From Bacillota bacterium (GTDB lineage: Bacteria > Bacillota > Clostridia > Peptostreptococcales > Anaerovoracaceae), in the NCBI GenBank assembly GCA_023415235.1, contig JAEZLP010000021.1:1-46768 (forward strand): DNA of 46,768 bases, written 5' to 3'. The first letter of the stretch is position 1; each line of letters starts with the position of its first letter. A model generated the notes under the pieces. That model was not told the origin of the DNA and searched no databases. It saw nothing but the letters and a program-made list of their open reading frames with translations. Below are positions 8,268 through 17,504 of the stretch, piece by piece. The position numbers and the translations under genes were made by a program.

Positions 8268-9809
8268 CTATCGCTTCATCCTGTCAAACAATATCTTTCC
8301 ACTTTTAATTGTGCAGTTTACTTTGATATCCTTGATCTTTTCCTTATCGACCTTCAGAATATCCCTATCCAGAATAATGATATCAGCCAGCTTTCCAGTT
8401 TCCAGGCTGCCCTTCCGGTGCTCCTCGAAAATACCATAAGCTCCGTTGTAGGTAAACATTCTGATTGCGCTGTAAATATCTACGCTATGTTTAGAAACCG
8501 GATGGTTGACCGCGGAATCGATCCCGAGAAGCGGGTCCGGCGGAGTGACGTCGCAGTCGGAACCGCCGCAAACCACAACACCCTCGTCCATGATCTCACG
8601 GAAAGGATTGGTCAGCTGATATTTTTCTCCGAGACGCTCCCAGTAAAGCTTGTTTGGTCCTCCCCATATAGCTTCGTAGGTGGGGGACATGGAGAAAACT
8701 AGACCCAGCTCTTTTGCTCTTTTAATATGCTTCCCGGTGGGTAGCTCCACATGCTCCAACCGGTGGCGCAGTCCCGCATTTCCGGTTCTGTCCAGGGCGT
8801 ATTCATGGGCAATCAGCGCCTGCTCGATTGCACGATCCCCGATGGTATAAAGCGCAAGCTGAAGCTTGTTCAGGTAGCAGTCCAGAACAAAGTCATTAAG
8901 TTCTTCCTGTGTAAAATTCAAGCCTCCCCGGTTTCCGGGGCTGTCATGGTAATCAAAGGAAAGGGCGGAAGTTCTGGCGCCAAAGGTTCCGTCTATGTAG
9001 AAGCAGCCTCCGATCCTGGAGAGATTCATCTCTCTGACTCTGGGAATATCCATGGTCTGATAGAACAAAGCGACGTCAAAGGGAAGCTGGTCCGCATATT
9101 CATGGATAAACTCCGCATCCTTGTCGGAATAGAGCCGCCCTCCTTCCATAGCGTTGATGGTCGTCAGACCTTTCTCAATGAGGGATCTGGAAAAGTCCTT
9201 TACGGCTTCCAGCCGTTTGGCGCTGGGAATATTCCTCAGAATGCTCTCCCTGAGAAAGACATTTGCATAATGGGTGATGATCCCCGTAGGAACCTGATTC
9301 TCGTCAAATTCGATGCCCTGCAATGTAAATGGAATTTTATAGTATAGGAGTGCGTACGTATTCAGTGCGCTTTTTTGATATTCTACCGTGTTTAGAAACA
9401 CCGGAAAATTTTTACAGAATTTATCAAGGACATTTCTGTCCGGCAGTCGATTTTCTTTTAGATTTTGTTCATCCAGCCTGATTCCCCGGATTACGCTGTC
9501 CCCGTCGTTGTTCTTGGCCGCTTCTGAGATCAGATCGCCGATGTCGCTGAAGGATTTTGTTTGGCTCAGATCGACGCTGACAGAGTTGATCGCCGCCTGG
9601 ACAACGTGAAAATGGCTGTCGATGAACCCCGGCAGCACAGTAGCTCCTTTGGCATCCAGAATCAGGGTCGTATCGTCCTCATATCGTTTATAGTCCTCCC
9701 CGAATCCCACATCCAGAATTGTGTCATTCTGAACGACCAACCAGTCGTACTGGGTCTGCTTTGCCATCGAGAGACATTTGCCATTTATTATAAGAATCTT
9801 TTTATTCAT
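8268..9809 (-). CDS. YtcJ-like amidohydrolase (amidohydrolase family 3), copy 1
   Basis: Metal-dependent hydrolase of the amidohydrolase superfamily (513 aa) with the YtcJ pattern. The entry motif is GFIDSHFHV, followed by a GCFYIDGTFGARTSAL loop. The metal-ligand segment is HRLEHVELP, and GGSDCDVTPPDPLLGI precedes a C-terminal beta-sandwich (GKLADIIILDRDIL). Substrates of this group are usually amides or cyclic amides and cannot be read from sequence. The ATG at 9809 is preferred because AAAGGTGG precedes it; an upstream ATG at 9836 lacks a site. It is paralogous to the next upstream gene. Confidence 0.85.
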   Translation of the reverse strand: MNKKILIINGKCLSMAKQTQYDWLVVQNDTILDVGFGEDYKRYEDDTTLILDAKGATVLPGFIDSHFHVVQAAINSVSVDLSQTKSFSDIGDLISEAAKNNDGDSVIRGIRLDEQNLKENRLPDRNVLDKFCKNFPVFLNTVEYQKSALNTYALLYYKIPFTLQGIEFDENQVPTGIITHYANVFLRESILRNIPSAKRLEAVKDFSRSLIEKGLTTINAMEGGRLYSDKDAEFIHEYADQLPFDVALFYQTMDIPRVREMNLSRIGGCFYIDGTFGARTSALSFDYHDSPGNRGGLNFTQEELNDFVLDCYLNKLQLALYTIGDRAIEQALIAHEYALDRTGNAGLRHRLEHVELPTGKHIKRAKELGLVFSMSPTYEAIWGGPNKLYWERLGEKYQLTNPFREIMDEGVVVCGGSDCDVTPPDPLLGIDSAVNHPVSKHSVDIYSAIRMFTYNGAYGIFEEHRKGSLETGKLADIIILDRDILKVDKEKIKDIKVNCTIKSGKILFDRMKR

Positions 9810-9923
9810 GACGCCACCTTTATCCTTGTCGGTCATATGTTTGCCGGTTGCTTTTGCTCTGCTCCCATTCTGTTGATTTTATTTTATCTTCTTATGGGGC
9901 AATTTGGAAGCCTTTTTCTCCTG

Positions 9924-11546
9924 TCAGAGGGTACTGCGATCGTAAACGATCTTTCCTGCAACAAGGGTCATATCTACAATAAGGTTTTTCAGCTGATCCG
10001 GCTTCACCCGGAAGGGATCTTCCGAAAGCACCGTCAGGTCCGCAAATTTTCCGGCCTCGATGGTTCCCAGAACATCCTCATCCCCTGTTGTATAGGCAAT
10101 ATTCTTTGTAAAAAGGCTGATTGCCTCAAAAACGCTCAGCCGCTCTTCCGGCTGCCACCCGCCGGCAGGGAAGCCGTTCAGGTCCTGTCTCATTACCGCC
10201 GCATAAATGCCTTTGACTGGATCGAAGGACTCCACCGGGCAGTCGGAGCCTCCGGCCAGAATCAATCCTGCTTCCGTCAACGTTTTCCATGGATAGGCCG
10301 CCCTTAACCGTTCTTTTCCCAACCGGCTTTCAATCCAGTGCAGATCAGTGCATAGGAATACCGGCTGAACATCCAGCACCACAGGCAGCTTCCCAAGACG
10401 CTCCAGCTGATCTCTGCGGACGAGCTGGGCATGGATGATCCTTATAGGTAGGTTTGCCGGATTCTTTTGCTCACTCAATGTATTCTCTATGGCTTCAATG
10501 GTAATGTCCAGCGCTTTATCGCCGATAGCATGGATCGCCGGCTGAAGACCTCTCTGAAAGGCTTTTCGAAGCTGCGCCTCCAGCTTTTCCCGGTCGATTG
10601 AAATGCCGCAGTTGCCCGGATCGTCGTGATAAGACTTGGTCAAGGCCGCCGACCTGGCGCCCAGAGAGCCGTCGGTAAACAGCTTATAGGAACCCATTCG
10701 GACTTTATTGTAAGGATCTTTCTTAACCGGTTTTTCTTCCGGATCGAAGAGTTCATCCAGGCTCACCACTACGCGAAGAGGCAGGTCTCCCGTTTCCTCG
10801 AGTTCAAGATACGTTTCGGGGGCTTCCTCGTAATTCCAGATTTTAGCCGCGTAGGTATGTACCGAAGTCAAGCCCAGAGAAACCATTTCATAAAAGGTTG
10901 CCTTCATGTTTCTGCGCCTTTTTACAGGATCCGCCAGGGGATCCGGTACGATAGCGTCAAAAATAGCAGTTGCGCCTTCCCGGAAAATCCCGTTTGGAAC
11001 AAAGCCGTCCCCGCCGCCCTCTGTCTCGATCAAGCCCTTATATTTATCCAACTCCTTCTGTCCTATCCCGGCCATCTGAATGGCCAGACTGTTGGCCACC
11101 ATCACATGAAGGCAGCAGCGTCGGATCACGATGGGGTGATCCGTGCTGATCCGGTCAAGGTCCCATCGCGTAGGCATCCGGTTCTCCGAGAATTTAGTCT
11201 GGTCAAATCCGGTTCCCTTGACCCATTCTCCCTCGTTCGTTGCGGCTGCCCTCACCTTCATCAGCCGGATCATTTCCTCCATGCTTTTCGCTTCCTCGAG
11301 TCCCACCGTTTCCCGATTCTGGCAATAGGCGGATAAATGAAGGTGGGAATCGCCAAATCCCGGCAGCACCGTTTTCCCTTTCAGATCGATGATCCTTTCA
11401 GCTGGGCAGGCTGCACAGGCAGTGGTACTCCCGGCAAAGACGATTCTGCCTTCGTGTATTCCGATGGCTTCGACCCATTCTCCTTCTTCTCTCATCGTGT
11501 ATATCCTGCCGTTAATCAGCAGGGTGTCGATCTTTTTTCCCTTCAT
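9924..11546 (-). CDS. YtcJ-like amidohydrolase (amidohydrolase family 3), copy 2
   Basis: Second YtcJ-type amidohydrolase (540 aa) in the same operon. Motifs: GFGDSHLHLSAY for the first metal site, DGSLGARSAALTKSYHDDPGN, IRIIHAQLVRRDQ, and GGSDCPVESFDPVKGIYAA. The C-terminal composite domain is GTIEAGKFADLTVLSEDPF. It is clearly homologous to its neighbour but divergent along the whole length, suggesting different substrates or successive steps rather than a recent duplication. The ATG follows GGAGAAGAA. No signal peptide is visible, so it should be cytoplasmic. Confidence 0.85.
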   Translation of the reverse strand: MKGKKIDTLLINGRIYTMREEGEWVEAIGIHEGRIVFAGSTTACAACPAERIIDLKGKTVLPGFGDSHLHLSAYCQNRETVGLEEAKSMEEMIRLMKVRAAATNEGEWVKGTGFDQTKFSENRMPTRWDLDRISTDHPIVIRRCCLHVMVANSLAIQMAGIGQKELDKYKGLIETEGGGDGFVPNGIFREGATAIFDAIVPDPLADPVKRRRNMKATFYEMVSLGLTSVHTYAAKIWNYEEAPETYLELEETGDLPLRVVVSLDELFDPEEKPVKKDPYNKVRMGSYKLFTDGSLGARSAALTKSYHDDPGNCGISIDREKLEAQLRKAFQRGLQPAIHAIGDKALDITIEAIENTLSEQKNPANLPIRIIHAQLVRRDQLERLGKLPVVLDVQPVFLCTDLHWIESRLGKERLRAAYPWKTLTEAGLILAGGSDCPVESFDPVKGIYAAVMRQDLNGFPAGGWQPEERLSVFEAISLFTKNIAYTTGDEDVLGTIEAGKFADLTVLSEDPFRVKPDQLKNLIVDMTLVAGKIVYDRSTL

Positions 11547-11589
11547 TTCTTCTCCATTTCATCTTAGCTATACAGCAAAGGAACCGGCG

Positions 11590-11611
11590 GGCGGCCGGAT
11601 TCCGGGCCGCC
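11590..11611. other. GC-rich intercistronic hairpin
   Basis: GGCGGCC (11590-11596) pairs with GGCCGCC (11605-11611), and the inner GG/CC bases can extend the stem. No T run follows on either strand, so it is not a simple terminator. It lies between the M20 peptidase and amidohydrolase genes of one operon and could be an mRNA processing or stability element. Confidence 0.5.
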
Positions 11612-11630
11612 TTTACCGGTTTCTTTCTCA

Positions 11631-12827
11631 TTACGTAAGGATTCTGACAAGAAAATCATAAATTACTTCTGCTGTTTTTTGTATGGAAGACAGCGTTGCG
11701 TATTCATCATGACTGTGGAAGTTTCTCCCGTCTGGACCGAAAATAACCACCGGTGCATTCAACCTTGAACCCAGATAGTTGAAATCTCCGATACTCTGAA
11801 AATACGCCTTACTCGGTTCCGCACCGCAGACGTCTCTGACAGAATTCAGGAACTCCTTCACCAGCGGTTCCTCTTCACTGACCGTGTATGGTAAAAACCC
11901 TTTTGATCCTTCGCTGGGCGCATCTCGGAAGCTGATCTTATACTCGCATCGGATATTTGCCCGCTCAATGGCTTTCTCGATTTCCCTCCGAATGGTACTC
12001 TCGTTTTCTCCAACTACGATGTGCCAGAACAACTTGATTTTTGCATAGTCCGGCACGCTGCAGGCTCCGCCGTCGCTGTCCATTCCCACAACACAGGCCG
12101 CACCGGTTCCCAGGTGCTCATCCTGAATATACTCGACGTTTTCCAGCTCGCAGATCACTTTGGCTGCATCCAGCACCGCACTGACTCCGTTCTGTGGAGT
12201 CGCTGCATGGGAGGACTTTCCGAAGAACTCAATCTCCAGCCCATAACCGCCTCTTGCGCCGAGGCATACCGTCGGAAACGTCTCCCCGGTAAATCCTGCA
12301 GATGGCTCGGTCACGATGGAAAGATCCACACTTTTAATGTATCCCTCTTCGATCAGCGCGTTGGTTCCCATTCCATAGGGTCCTTCCTCAACCGAGACAT
12401 AAGTCGCAAGAATCCGTCCGTTAAAGCTCTTGTATTTGGAATGGAACGCCTTCAGAGCAAGCATTGTTGCCGCACAGCCGGATTTCATATCCAGAGCGCC
12501 GAGGCCATAGATTTTGTCGCCATCCACCGCCCCGTCATAGGGATCCATCGTCCACCCGTTGCACAATCTGACCGTATCAAGGTGTCCGTTGAGGCAGATT
12601 ACCGGTCCCGGGTTCCCCCCCTCCAGATTCAAGACGATATTTTTCCCATGATGGCCCGTTATTCTGTGTTCGTGGTAATCATGGATCTCCGCATCGATTC
12701 CCACGCCGCAAAACCAATCCTTGACAAAGGCCATGATATCCTTTTCTTCAAAATAGGCGCTCGGTATCGCTATGAGCTGTTTCGTCAGTTCCGTCACTGC
12801 ATCTTTGTCTATCATTTTATTCTCCAT
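11631..12827 (-). CDS. M20-family metallopeptidase (ArgE/DapE/CPG2-like)
   Basis: Zinc-dependent amidohydrolase/peptidase (398 aa). The M20 pattern is complete: NGHLDTVRL (metal His and Asp), GLGALDMKSGCAA (bridging Asp), VEEGPYGMG (catalytic Glu pair), TEPSAG (metal Glu) and a C-terminal His in FHSHDEY. Family members remove N-acyl groups or cleave small peptides; the substrate here is unknown. The first ATG overlaps the antiporter stop by one base. The ATG at 12815 has a better site (GGAG six bases ahead) and may be the real start. Confidence 0.88.
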   Translation of the reverse strand: MENKMIDKDAVTELTKQLIAIPSAYFEEKDIMAFVKDWFCGVGIDAEIHDYHEHRITGHHGKNIVLNLEGGNPGPVICLNGHLDTVRLCNGWTMDPYDGAVDGDKIYGLGALDMKSGCAATMLALKAFHSKYKSFNGRILATYVSVEEGPYGMGTNALIEEGYIKSVDLSIVTEPSAGFTGETFPTVCLGARGGYGLEIEFFGKSSHAATPQNGVSAVLDAAKVICELENVEYIQDEHLGTGAACVVGMDSDGGACSVPDYAKIKLFWHIVVGENESTIRREIEKAIERANIRCEYKISFRDAPSEGSKGFLPYTVSEEEPLVKEFLNSVRDVCGAEPSKAYFQSIGDFNYLGSRLNAPVVIFGPDGRNFHSHDEYATLSSIQKTAEVIYDFLVRILT

Positions 12828-14281
12828 TATCCGATCATTTCGGCTGCTTTTTCTTTGTCAATTTCTGCCTGTTCTTCTGGTGTATTATACCATATAAATT
12901 TGCCGGTAACCGCGTAAATGATGGCAATCAGCGGGCAGAACAGTGCCAGGTATGTAAAGGGCAGATAGTCCAGCGTGGCAACGCCCAGGGTTCCGGTGAA
13001 GTATACACCGCAGAGTCCCCATGGTACCAGCGGAGAGGTAACCGTACCGGCATCCTCGCAGGTTCTGGATGCCACATTTCTTCTGATTCCCAGCTTATCA
13101 TAAGAGGTAAGGTACATTCTTCCGGGGATCAGGATAGCGACATACTGGCTGGCAGAAAGCAGATTGACGGCAATCGCGCTGAAAATGTGTGTGATGATGA
13201 GATTTCTGGCATTCTTTGTCAGCACCATCATCTTTCCGATCAGGGCATCAAGCGTTCCGGTTTTCTCCAGAATTCCGCCGTAGCTGAGACCCAGATATCC
13301 CAGGGATACCGTCCACATCATGGCCTGGATACCACCGCGATTGAAGAGTTTATCTACTTCAAAGATACCGGTGTCTATGGTAAATCCGTAGTTCATAAAT
13401 GACATCATTTCATAAATGTTATAGCCGTTTACGACCATTGCCAGGATCATGCCGATCAGAGATGCGACAACCATTGCCGCCAGGGCACTGACCTGTTTGA
13501 ATGCCATGATCAGAACAGCGGCCAGGGGAATCATGCTCAACAGAGCGATGCCGGGCGATACATTGAAGTTGTCGTTAATTCCGTTTAAAATCACATTGAC
13601 CATTGTCGTATCGATGGTATCTGCGTTGTAGCGGAAGCCCAGGATTAGATAGATGATCAGGGCAATGACAAATGCGGGAACTGTGGTAAAGAGCATGCTC
13701 TTGATATGCTTGAACAGATTGGCCTCACATACTCCCGCAGCCAGGTTGGTGGAATCGGAAAGGGGAGAGAGCTTGTCGCCGATGATGGCACCGGAGATGA
13801 TGGCTCCCGCCGCCATGGGTGCAGGAACTCCAAGTCCCATGCTGATTCCCATAAAGGCAACGCCGAAGGTGGCTCCCGTGGTATAACTGCTGCCAGTGGA
13901 AAGGGATGCCACGCAGCAGATGAGCGCTGCTGTAAAGAGGAACATGGAAGGCGAAATCAGCTGCAGCCCGTAATAGATGAGTACGGGGATCGTTCCAGAG
14001 GCAATCCAGGTCGGAATCAGCATCCCGATGAACATCAGGATCATCATGGGAATCGTAGCGATCTTGCAGCCGTGGATGACTCCCTCTTCAATCTGCTTCC
14101 ACTTCATGCCTTTCAGCATCAACACCAGCGTTGCAAAGGTGATTGAAAAGACCAATGTCAAATGGATGTCGGGGCTGCCCGCCTGAATTACTTGTATTAC
14201 AAGCGAGGCAAAAAGAAAAATAACGATGATGAGTGCTATACCAAAAGATGGCTTGTCGTACTCTTTTTTAACATTTTCCAT
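12827..14281 (-). CDS. NhaC-family Na+/H+ antiporter-like transporter
   Basis: Integral membrane transporter (484 aa) with about 12 hydrophobic segments. The family motif region is CCVASLSTGSSYTTGATFGVA followed by GAIIGDKLSPLSDSTNLAAG, typical of the NhaC group. The group includes Na+/H+ antiporters and substrate-coupled exchangers such as malate/lactate antiporters. Here it is the first gene of an operon with an M20 peptidase and two amidohydrolases, so uptake or exchange of their substrate or product is plausible. An ideal AAGGAGGT site precedes the ATG. Confidence 0.88.
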   Translation of the reverse strand: MENVKKEYDKPSFGIALIIVIFLFASLVIQVIQAGSPDIHLTLVFSITFATLVLMLKGMKWKQIEEGVIHGCKIATIPMMILMFIGMLIPTWIASGTIPVLIYYGLQLISPSMFLFTAALICCVASLSTGSSYTTGATFGVAFMGISMGLGVPAPMAAGAIISGAIIGDKLSPLSDSTNLAAGVCEANLFKHIKSMLFTTVPAFVIALIIYLILGFRYNADTIDTTMVNVILNGINDNFNVSPGIALLSMIPLAAVLIMAFKQVSALAAMVVASLIGMILAMVVNGYNIYEMMSFMNYGFTIDTGIFEVDKLFNRGGIQAMMWTVSLGYLGLSYGGILEKTGTLDALIGKMMVLTKNARNLIITHIFSAIAVNLLSASQYVAILIPGRMYLTSYDKLGIRRNVASRTCEDAGTVTSPLVPWGLCGVYFTGTLGVATLDYLPFTYLALFCPLIAIIYAVTGKFIWYNTPEEQAEIDKEKAAEMIG

Positions 14282-14368
14282 TTCGGAAACCTCCTTTTTT
14301 CTTTGATTCTAATCCGGAGCGTTTTATTTTCTGTGTTTTTTTCTTTTAATAAACATTTATTTCCTAAA

Positions 14369-14397
14369 ATTGTATCATTAATATAGCACTTTCTTAA
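14369..14397 (-). promoter_or_regulatory. Possible promoter of the antiporter operon
   Basis: On the minus strand, TTAAGA (14392-14397) and TACAAT (14369-14374) are separated by 17 bp, about 88 bp before the antiporter start. The -35 box is weak. Confidence 0.4.
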
Positions 14398-14398
14398 A

Positions 14399-14434
14399 CA
14401 AAAAAAGAAAGACCCGCATTACTGCGGGTCTTTC
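14399..14434 (-). terminator. Terminator built into the end of spoIIR
   Basis: A perfect 12-bp stem: GAAAGACCCGCA (14407-14418) with TGCGGGTCTTTC (14423-14434). A T run follows on the minus strand. One arm is the last codons of spoIIR, and the stop codon lies in the loop. Confidence 0.85.
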
Positions 14435-15168
14435 TTGCTCTTGTTTAATTCATCCAACAGCTCAAGGGTTTTAAACTTGAGCTTGAGGGTGGTTGGTGTT
14501 GTTCTTTCTTCCGAAAGAGGTTCGTATTTTGGGTCCAGTAAGATCTCCTTGTATAGCTCCGATGCTGCCTCTGCCAGCTCTTCGTCCTCGGGAGGCTCGG
14601 CTCCAATGAGGCAGAGAGGCGGGAAGAGGACGCACCACCAGTTCTGTCCTTTACCTGATCCAATGGTTATATTCAGGGCTTCATAGTTGCCGGAGGGGAA
14701 AATCACGTCGCCGTAGGTTTTCTGGGGAATCCATTTCACCCCCAGCTCGGCTTTCACAGGATAATCATAGCCGTTTTCCCGGATGATCCTCTCTGCTGTT
14801 TCCTCAATCTCCTTTATATTATCCTGAATGTACTTCCTGGATTGTTCCAGATCCAAGCTCACACGGGTCTCGCCGGCTTTTTCCTCCCCGCGGTTCATAG
14901 CCGCTGCTGCTGAGGTTTGAAATTCGGCCAGTTCCTGTGCCATGGTCTCTTTGACCAATTCGCTGTTGATCTTTGCCAGGACCCCATCTCTGACCGCTAG
15001 CTTCAGCTGCTGATCTTCATCCGAATCGCTGTTTGCGATCACATGAAACCGGATGAAATCCTCGTTTGTGAGCTTGCTCTGACTGCTGACGATCGTCCAT
15101 GTACTATAAAGCAGAATACAAATCAATAGAAATAACAGCATTCTAAGCTGTCTTTTTCGTAATCCCAA
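14419..15168 (-). CDS. spoIIR: Stage II sporulation protein R
   Basis: Secreted forespore signalling protein (249 aa) that activates the SpoIIGA protease and so pro-sigma-E processing in the mother cell. Residues 8-28 form an N-terminal membrane/signal segment. Diagnostic motifs are FIRFHVIANSDSDEDQQLK, the YGDVIFPSGNYEALNI stretch and GQNWWCVLFPPLC. The start codon is TTG, with GGGAGGG seven bases upstream. That binding site is itself one arm of a 10-bp inverted repeat. Its presence is strong evidence that the host forms endospores. Confidence 0.95.
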   Translation of the reverse strand: MGLRKRQLRMLLFLLICILLYSTWTIVSSQSKLTNEDFIRFHVIANSDSDEDQQLKLAVRDGVLAKINSELVKETMAQELAEFQTSAAAAMNRGEEKAGETRVSLDLEQSRKYIQDNIKEIEETAERIIRENGYDYPVKAELGVKWIPQKTYGDVIFPSGNYEALNITIGSGKGQNWWCVLFPPLCLIGAEPPEDEELAEAASELYKEILLDPKYEPLSEERTTPTTLKLKFKTLELLDELNKSKKDPQ

Positions 15169-15174
15169 TAAAAA

Positions 15175-15223
15175 TCCCTCCCTTGAAAAAGATTTTCCTT
15201 ATAATCTTAACCAAAGGGAGGGA
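15175..15223. repeat. Inverted repeat overlapping the spoIIR ribosome binding site
   Basis: TCCCTCCCTT (15175-15184) is perfectly complementary to AAGGGAGGGA (15214-15223). A second inner stem, AAGATT/AATCTT, lies at 15189-15194 and 15203-15208. On the minus strand the 3' arm is the spoIIR Shine-Dalgarno sequence, followed by ATTTTTATT. It could be a terminator after the SipL-like gene, an RBS-sequestering hairpin, or both. Confidence 0.6.
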
Positions 15224-15237
15224 GTTTTATACAATTC

Positions 15238-17427
15238 TTAATGATTCTTTGCAACGATCAAAAGCTTCGTGCCGGGTTTAATCTCCTTTCCAATTTCGAT
15301 TTCATTGATCTTCCTGAGCTCGTCGATGGTGGTTCGATATTTTTTGGCAATCTTCCAGATCGTGTCTCCCGATCTTGCGATGTAAAGCACGATTCCGGGA
15401 AGAGTGGCGTTATCTTGTGGGCTTTCCAGGAAGCTGATATTCTTCACCAACTGGTGCTTTTTCTGGCTTGATACCGCAGTATTGACCAGAATTCCCGCAT
15501 TCACTTCAATCTGCTTGCTATTGATTTTATCAAACCACAGCTCCTTCAGCACTATATCATTACTTGCAGTCATTTCCGGAGTGATTCCCGGGATTTCCAT
15601 GGCACTTCGGAAAGGGATCTCCTGCATCACGTTGAAGGCTGTCTTTTTGTTGTCGGTGGAGGTGCAGATCAGATTGACTGCAACGACGCCCTCTACAACG
15701 CTTTTGGCCTGATCGACGAAGGATCTCTTTTCGCTTATATTTCCGGATATATAAGCCACCTTGTCGACGTTGCCGTATCGCTCCGGATTATTGACGATCT
15801 CCCGGGCGGAGATTTCAGCAACTCCGCTGCCGGCAAGGGCCGTAATTCCGAACTCATCGGTTTCAAATTGAACATCCTTTTTGTGATGGTATACGTCGGT
15901 TACGACTTCCTTCTCCACATTTTTGTAGAGCTCAAGTCCTGTTTCAACGTTCATATCCAGTTCAAAAAGGTTTCTTTTTCCGTTACCATCCTCCTTTGCA
16001 GTAAGGTTTAAAGCTGCAATATTGAAGTTGACCTTGCTTCCTGCAGGATTCTGATCGCCGGGACTGTAATCTCCGTCCAGGCGGATAAACTGCGTAAATT
16101 CTGTCTTCCCCTGATAAAGAACCGGAACCGCCCCTTCATCAGGAGCCGTTTCGACGTCTTGCGCCTCCGCGGCCTCAGGGTTCCCTTCCGCCCCCAGATA
16201 CATGACGCTGCAGTAAACAGAAGCGTTTATCACTGCCTTTTCCTTGGTGATCTGCTTGTGGTTCTCTACTACGTTCACATCATATTTCAGGATTTTCAGT
16301 ATTTCAGGCATATTTTCCTTCAACATGAAATCATCTTTCATTTCGTAAGTTTCGGTTTTTCGAACCGCCACATCCGTAAGGCGGATCTTTTCCTTCAGCA
16401 TCTGCACCTCTTCATCCCTTACGCCTTCAAATACCTCCATATCGACGGCGCCGTACTCCTTGATTCCGAAAACCACAGTCGCCCTGACCCGGAATTTTCT
16501 CTCATTGACCACACTATAGTCAATGGATTCGATTTGGGGAGCGATGGCAAGATCGGAATTGGGCCCTGCCTTCAGCTCTGTTTCGTTCCTGAAGGGAACT
16601 TTGGATTCAATGGCTACAATGGGCTCGCCTTCGACAATGTGTTCCGGCACGTAAAGGGTCTGAAGAGTCATATCCCCAGTGATTCTTATTCTGTCCGCTC
16701 CTGCCTGACCGGTGTGAATCTCCCGTTCCGAAAGCTTTATCTTTCCGTCCATAGCGAGGATCCGCGCCAGATCCGGCTTTACATCAGGAACCAGAATATC
16801 CTCTTCGATGGTAATTCGGACCGGCTCCTTCCTCTTCATATCCACAAGCTTCAGCTTGCTGCTCATAGTGCTTCCGATGATCGGAACGATTTTGGAAGGA
16901 GCGGTTTTGGGAACGAAGACCGGCTGGAAAATCGGTTTTGGAGTTGGCTTCGAGAATACGGGTATCACGTCCTCCTCTTCAGCGGGACTTGGCTCCGCCG
17001 CGAAAACCGGTTCCGCAGCGGGACTTTCTTCCGCAGGGGAAGTTTGCTCCGTCACGGAAGTTGGCTCCGCAGCTTCCCCGAAGATTTCAGCAGCTTCCAT
17101 ATGTTCCTCCGGCTCCGCAGAAACCTCCTCCGCGTCCGCATATGCCTCAGGGAGGATTTCCTCCATGGTCGGAGGGAAAAATTCCGTTTCCGGTGCTCCG
17201 AAGGATTCGGGCATCTTTTCACCCGCATCCAGCATTTCCGGTTGGTCTTCCCTCTCTGCCGCCTGCGTTACACTGTCATGCAGTACTTTTTCATAGGCTG
17301 CCGGATCAAATCGACTCGTCGCGCCTCTGGGCACATAATGAAAATTATATTCGTCTGCCTCTTTTGCAGGCTGCAAAGCATAATCTGGAATTTCTTCAAA
17401 TTGAATTGGGTCCTTTTCGTATGTCAT
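15238..17427 (-). CDS. SipL-like spore protein with SPOCS (DUF3794) repeats and LysM
   Basis: A 729-aa protein. Residues about 60-190 are a long acidic Pro/Ala/Glu-rich linker. Residues about 190-660 contain repeated SPOCS/DUF3794 modules (EEDILVPDVKPDLARIL and related blocks). The last 50 residues are a LysM domain (YIARSGDTIWKIAKKYRTT ... GKEIKPGTKLLIV). This matches SipL of Clostridioides difficile, which binds SpoIVA through LysM and drives coat assembly around the forespore. The acidic N-terminal extension makes it longer than the SipL I know (about 520 aa). No signal peptide, which fits the mother-cell cytosol. Confidence 0.8.
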   Translation of the reverse strand: MTYEKDPIQFEEIPDYALQPAKEADEYNFHYVPRGATSRFDPAAYEKVLHDSVTQAAEREDQPEMLDAGEKMPESFGAPETEFFPPTMEEILPEAYADAEEVSAEPEEHMEAAEIFGEAAEPTSVTEQTSPAEESPAAEPVFAAEPSPAEEEDVIPVFSKPTPKPIFQPVFVPKTAPSKIVPIIGSTMSSKLKLVDMKRKEPVRITIEEDILVPDVKPDLARILAMDGKIKLSEREIHTGQAGADRIRITGDMTLQTLYVPEHIVEGEPIVAIESKVPFRNETELKAGPNSDLAIAPQIESIDYSVVNERKFRVRATVVFGIKEYGAVDMEVFEGVRDEEVQMLKEKIRLTDVAVRKTETYEMKDDFMLKENMPEILKILKYDVNVVENHKQITKEKAVINASVYCSVMYLGAEGNPEAAEAQDVETAPDEGAVPVLYQGKTEFTQFIRLDGDYSPGDQNPAGSKVNFNIAALNLTAKEDGNGKRNLFELDMNVETGLELYKNVEKEVVTDVYHHKKDVQFETDEFGITALAGSGVAEISAREIVNNPERYGNVDKVAYISGNISEKRSFVDQAKSVVEGVVAVNLICTSTDNKKTAFNVMQEIPFRSAMEIPGITPEMTASNDIVLKELWFDKINSKQIEVNAGILVNTAVSSQKKHQLVKNISFLESPQDNATLPGIVLYIARSGDTIWKIAKKYRTTIDELRKINEIEIGKEIKPGTKLLIVAKNH

Positions 17428-17504
17428 CTCATAATCCCCCTCTATCTACAGTTCGTTCCACTGTTCGTTGCTATAATGATATTCTGTGGGAGGGCTTGTT
17501 ATGA

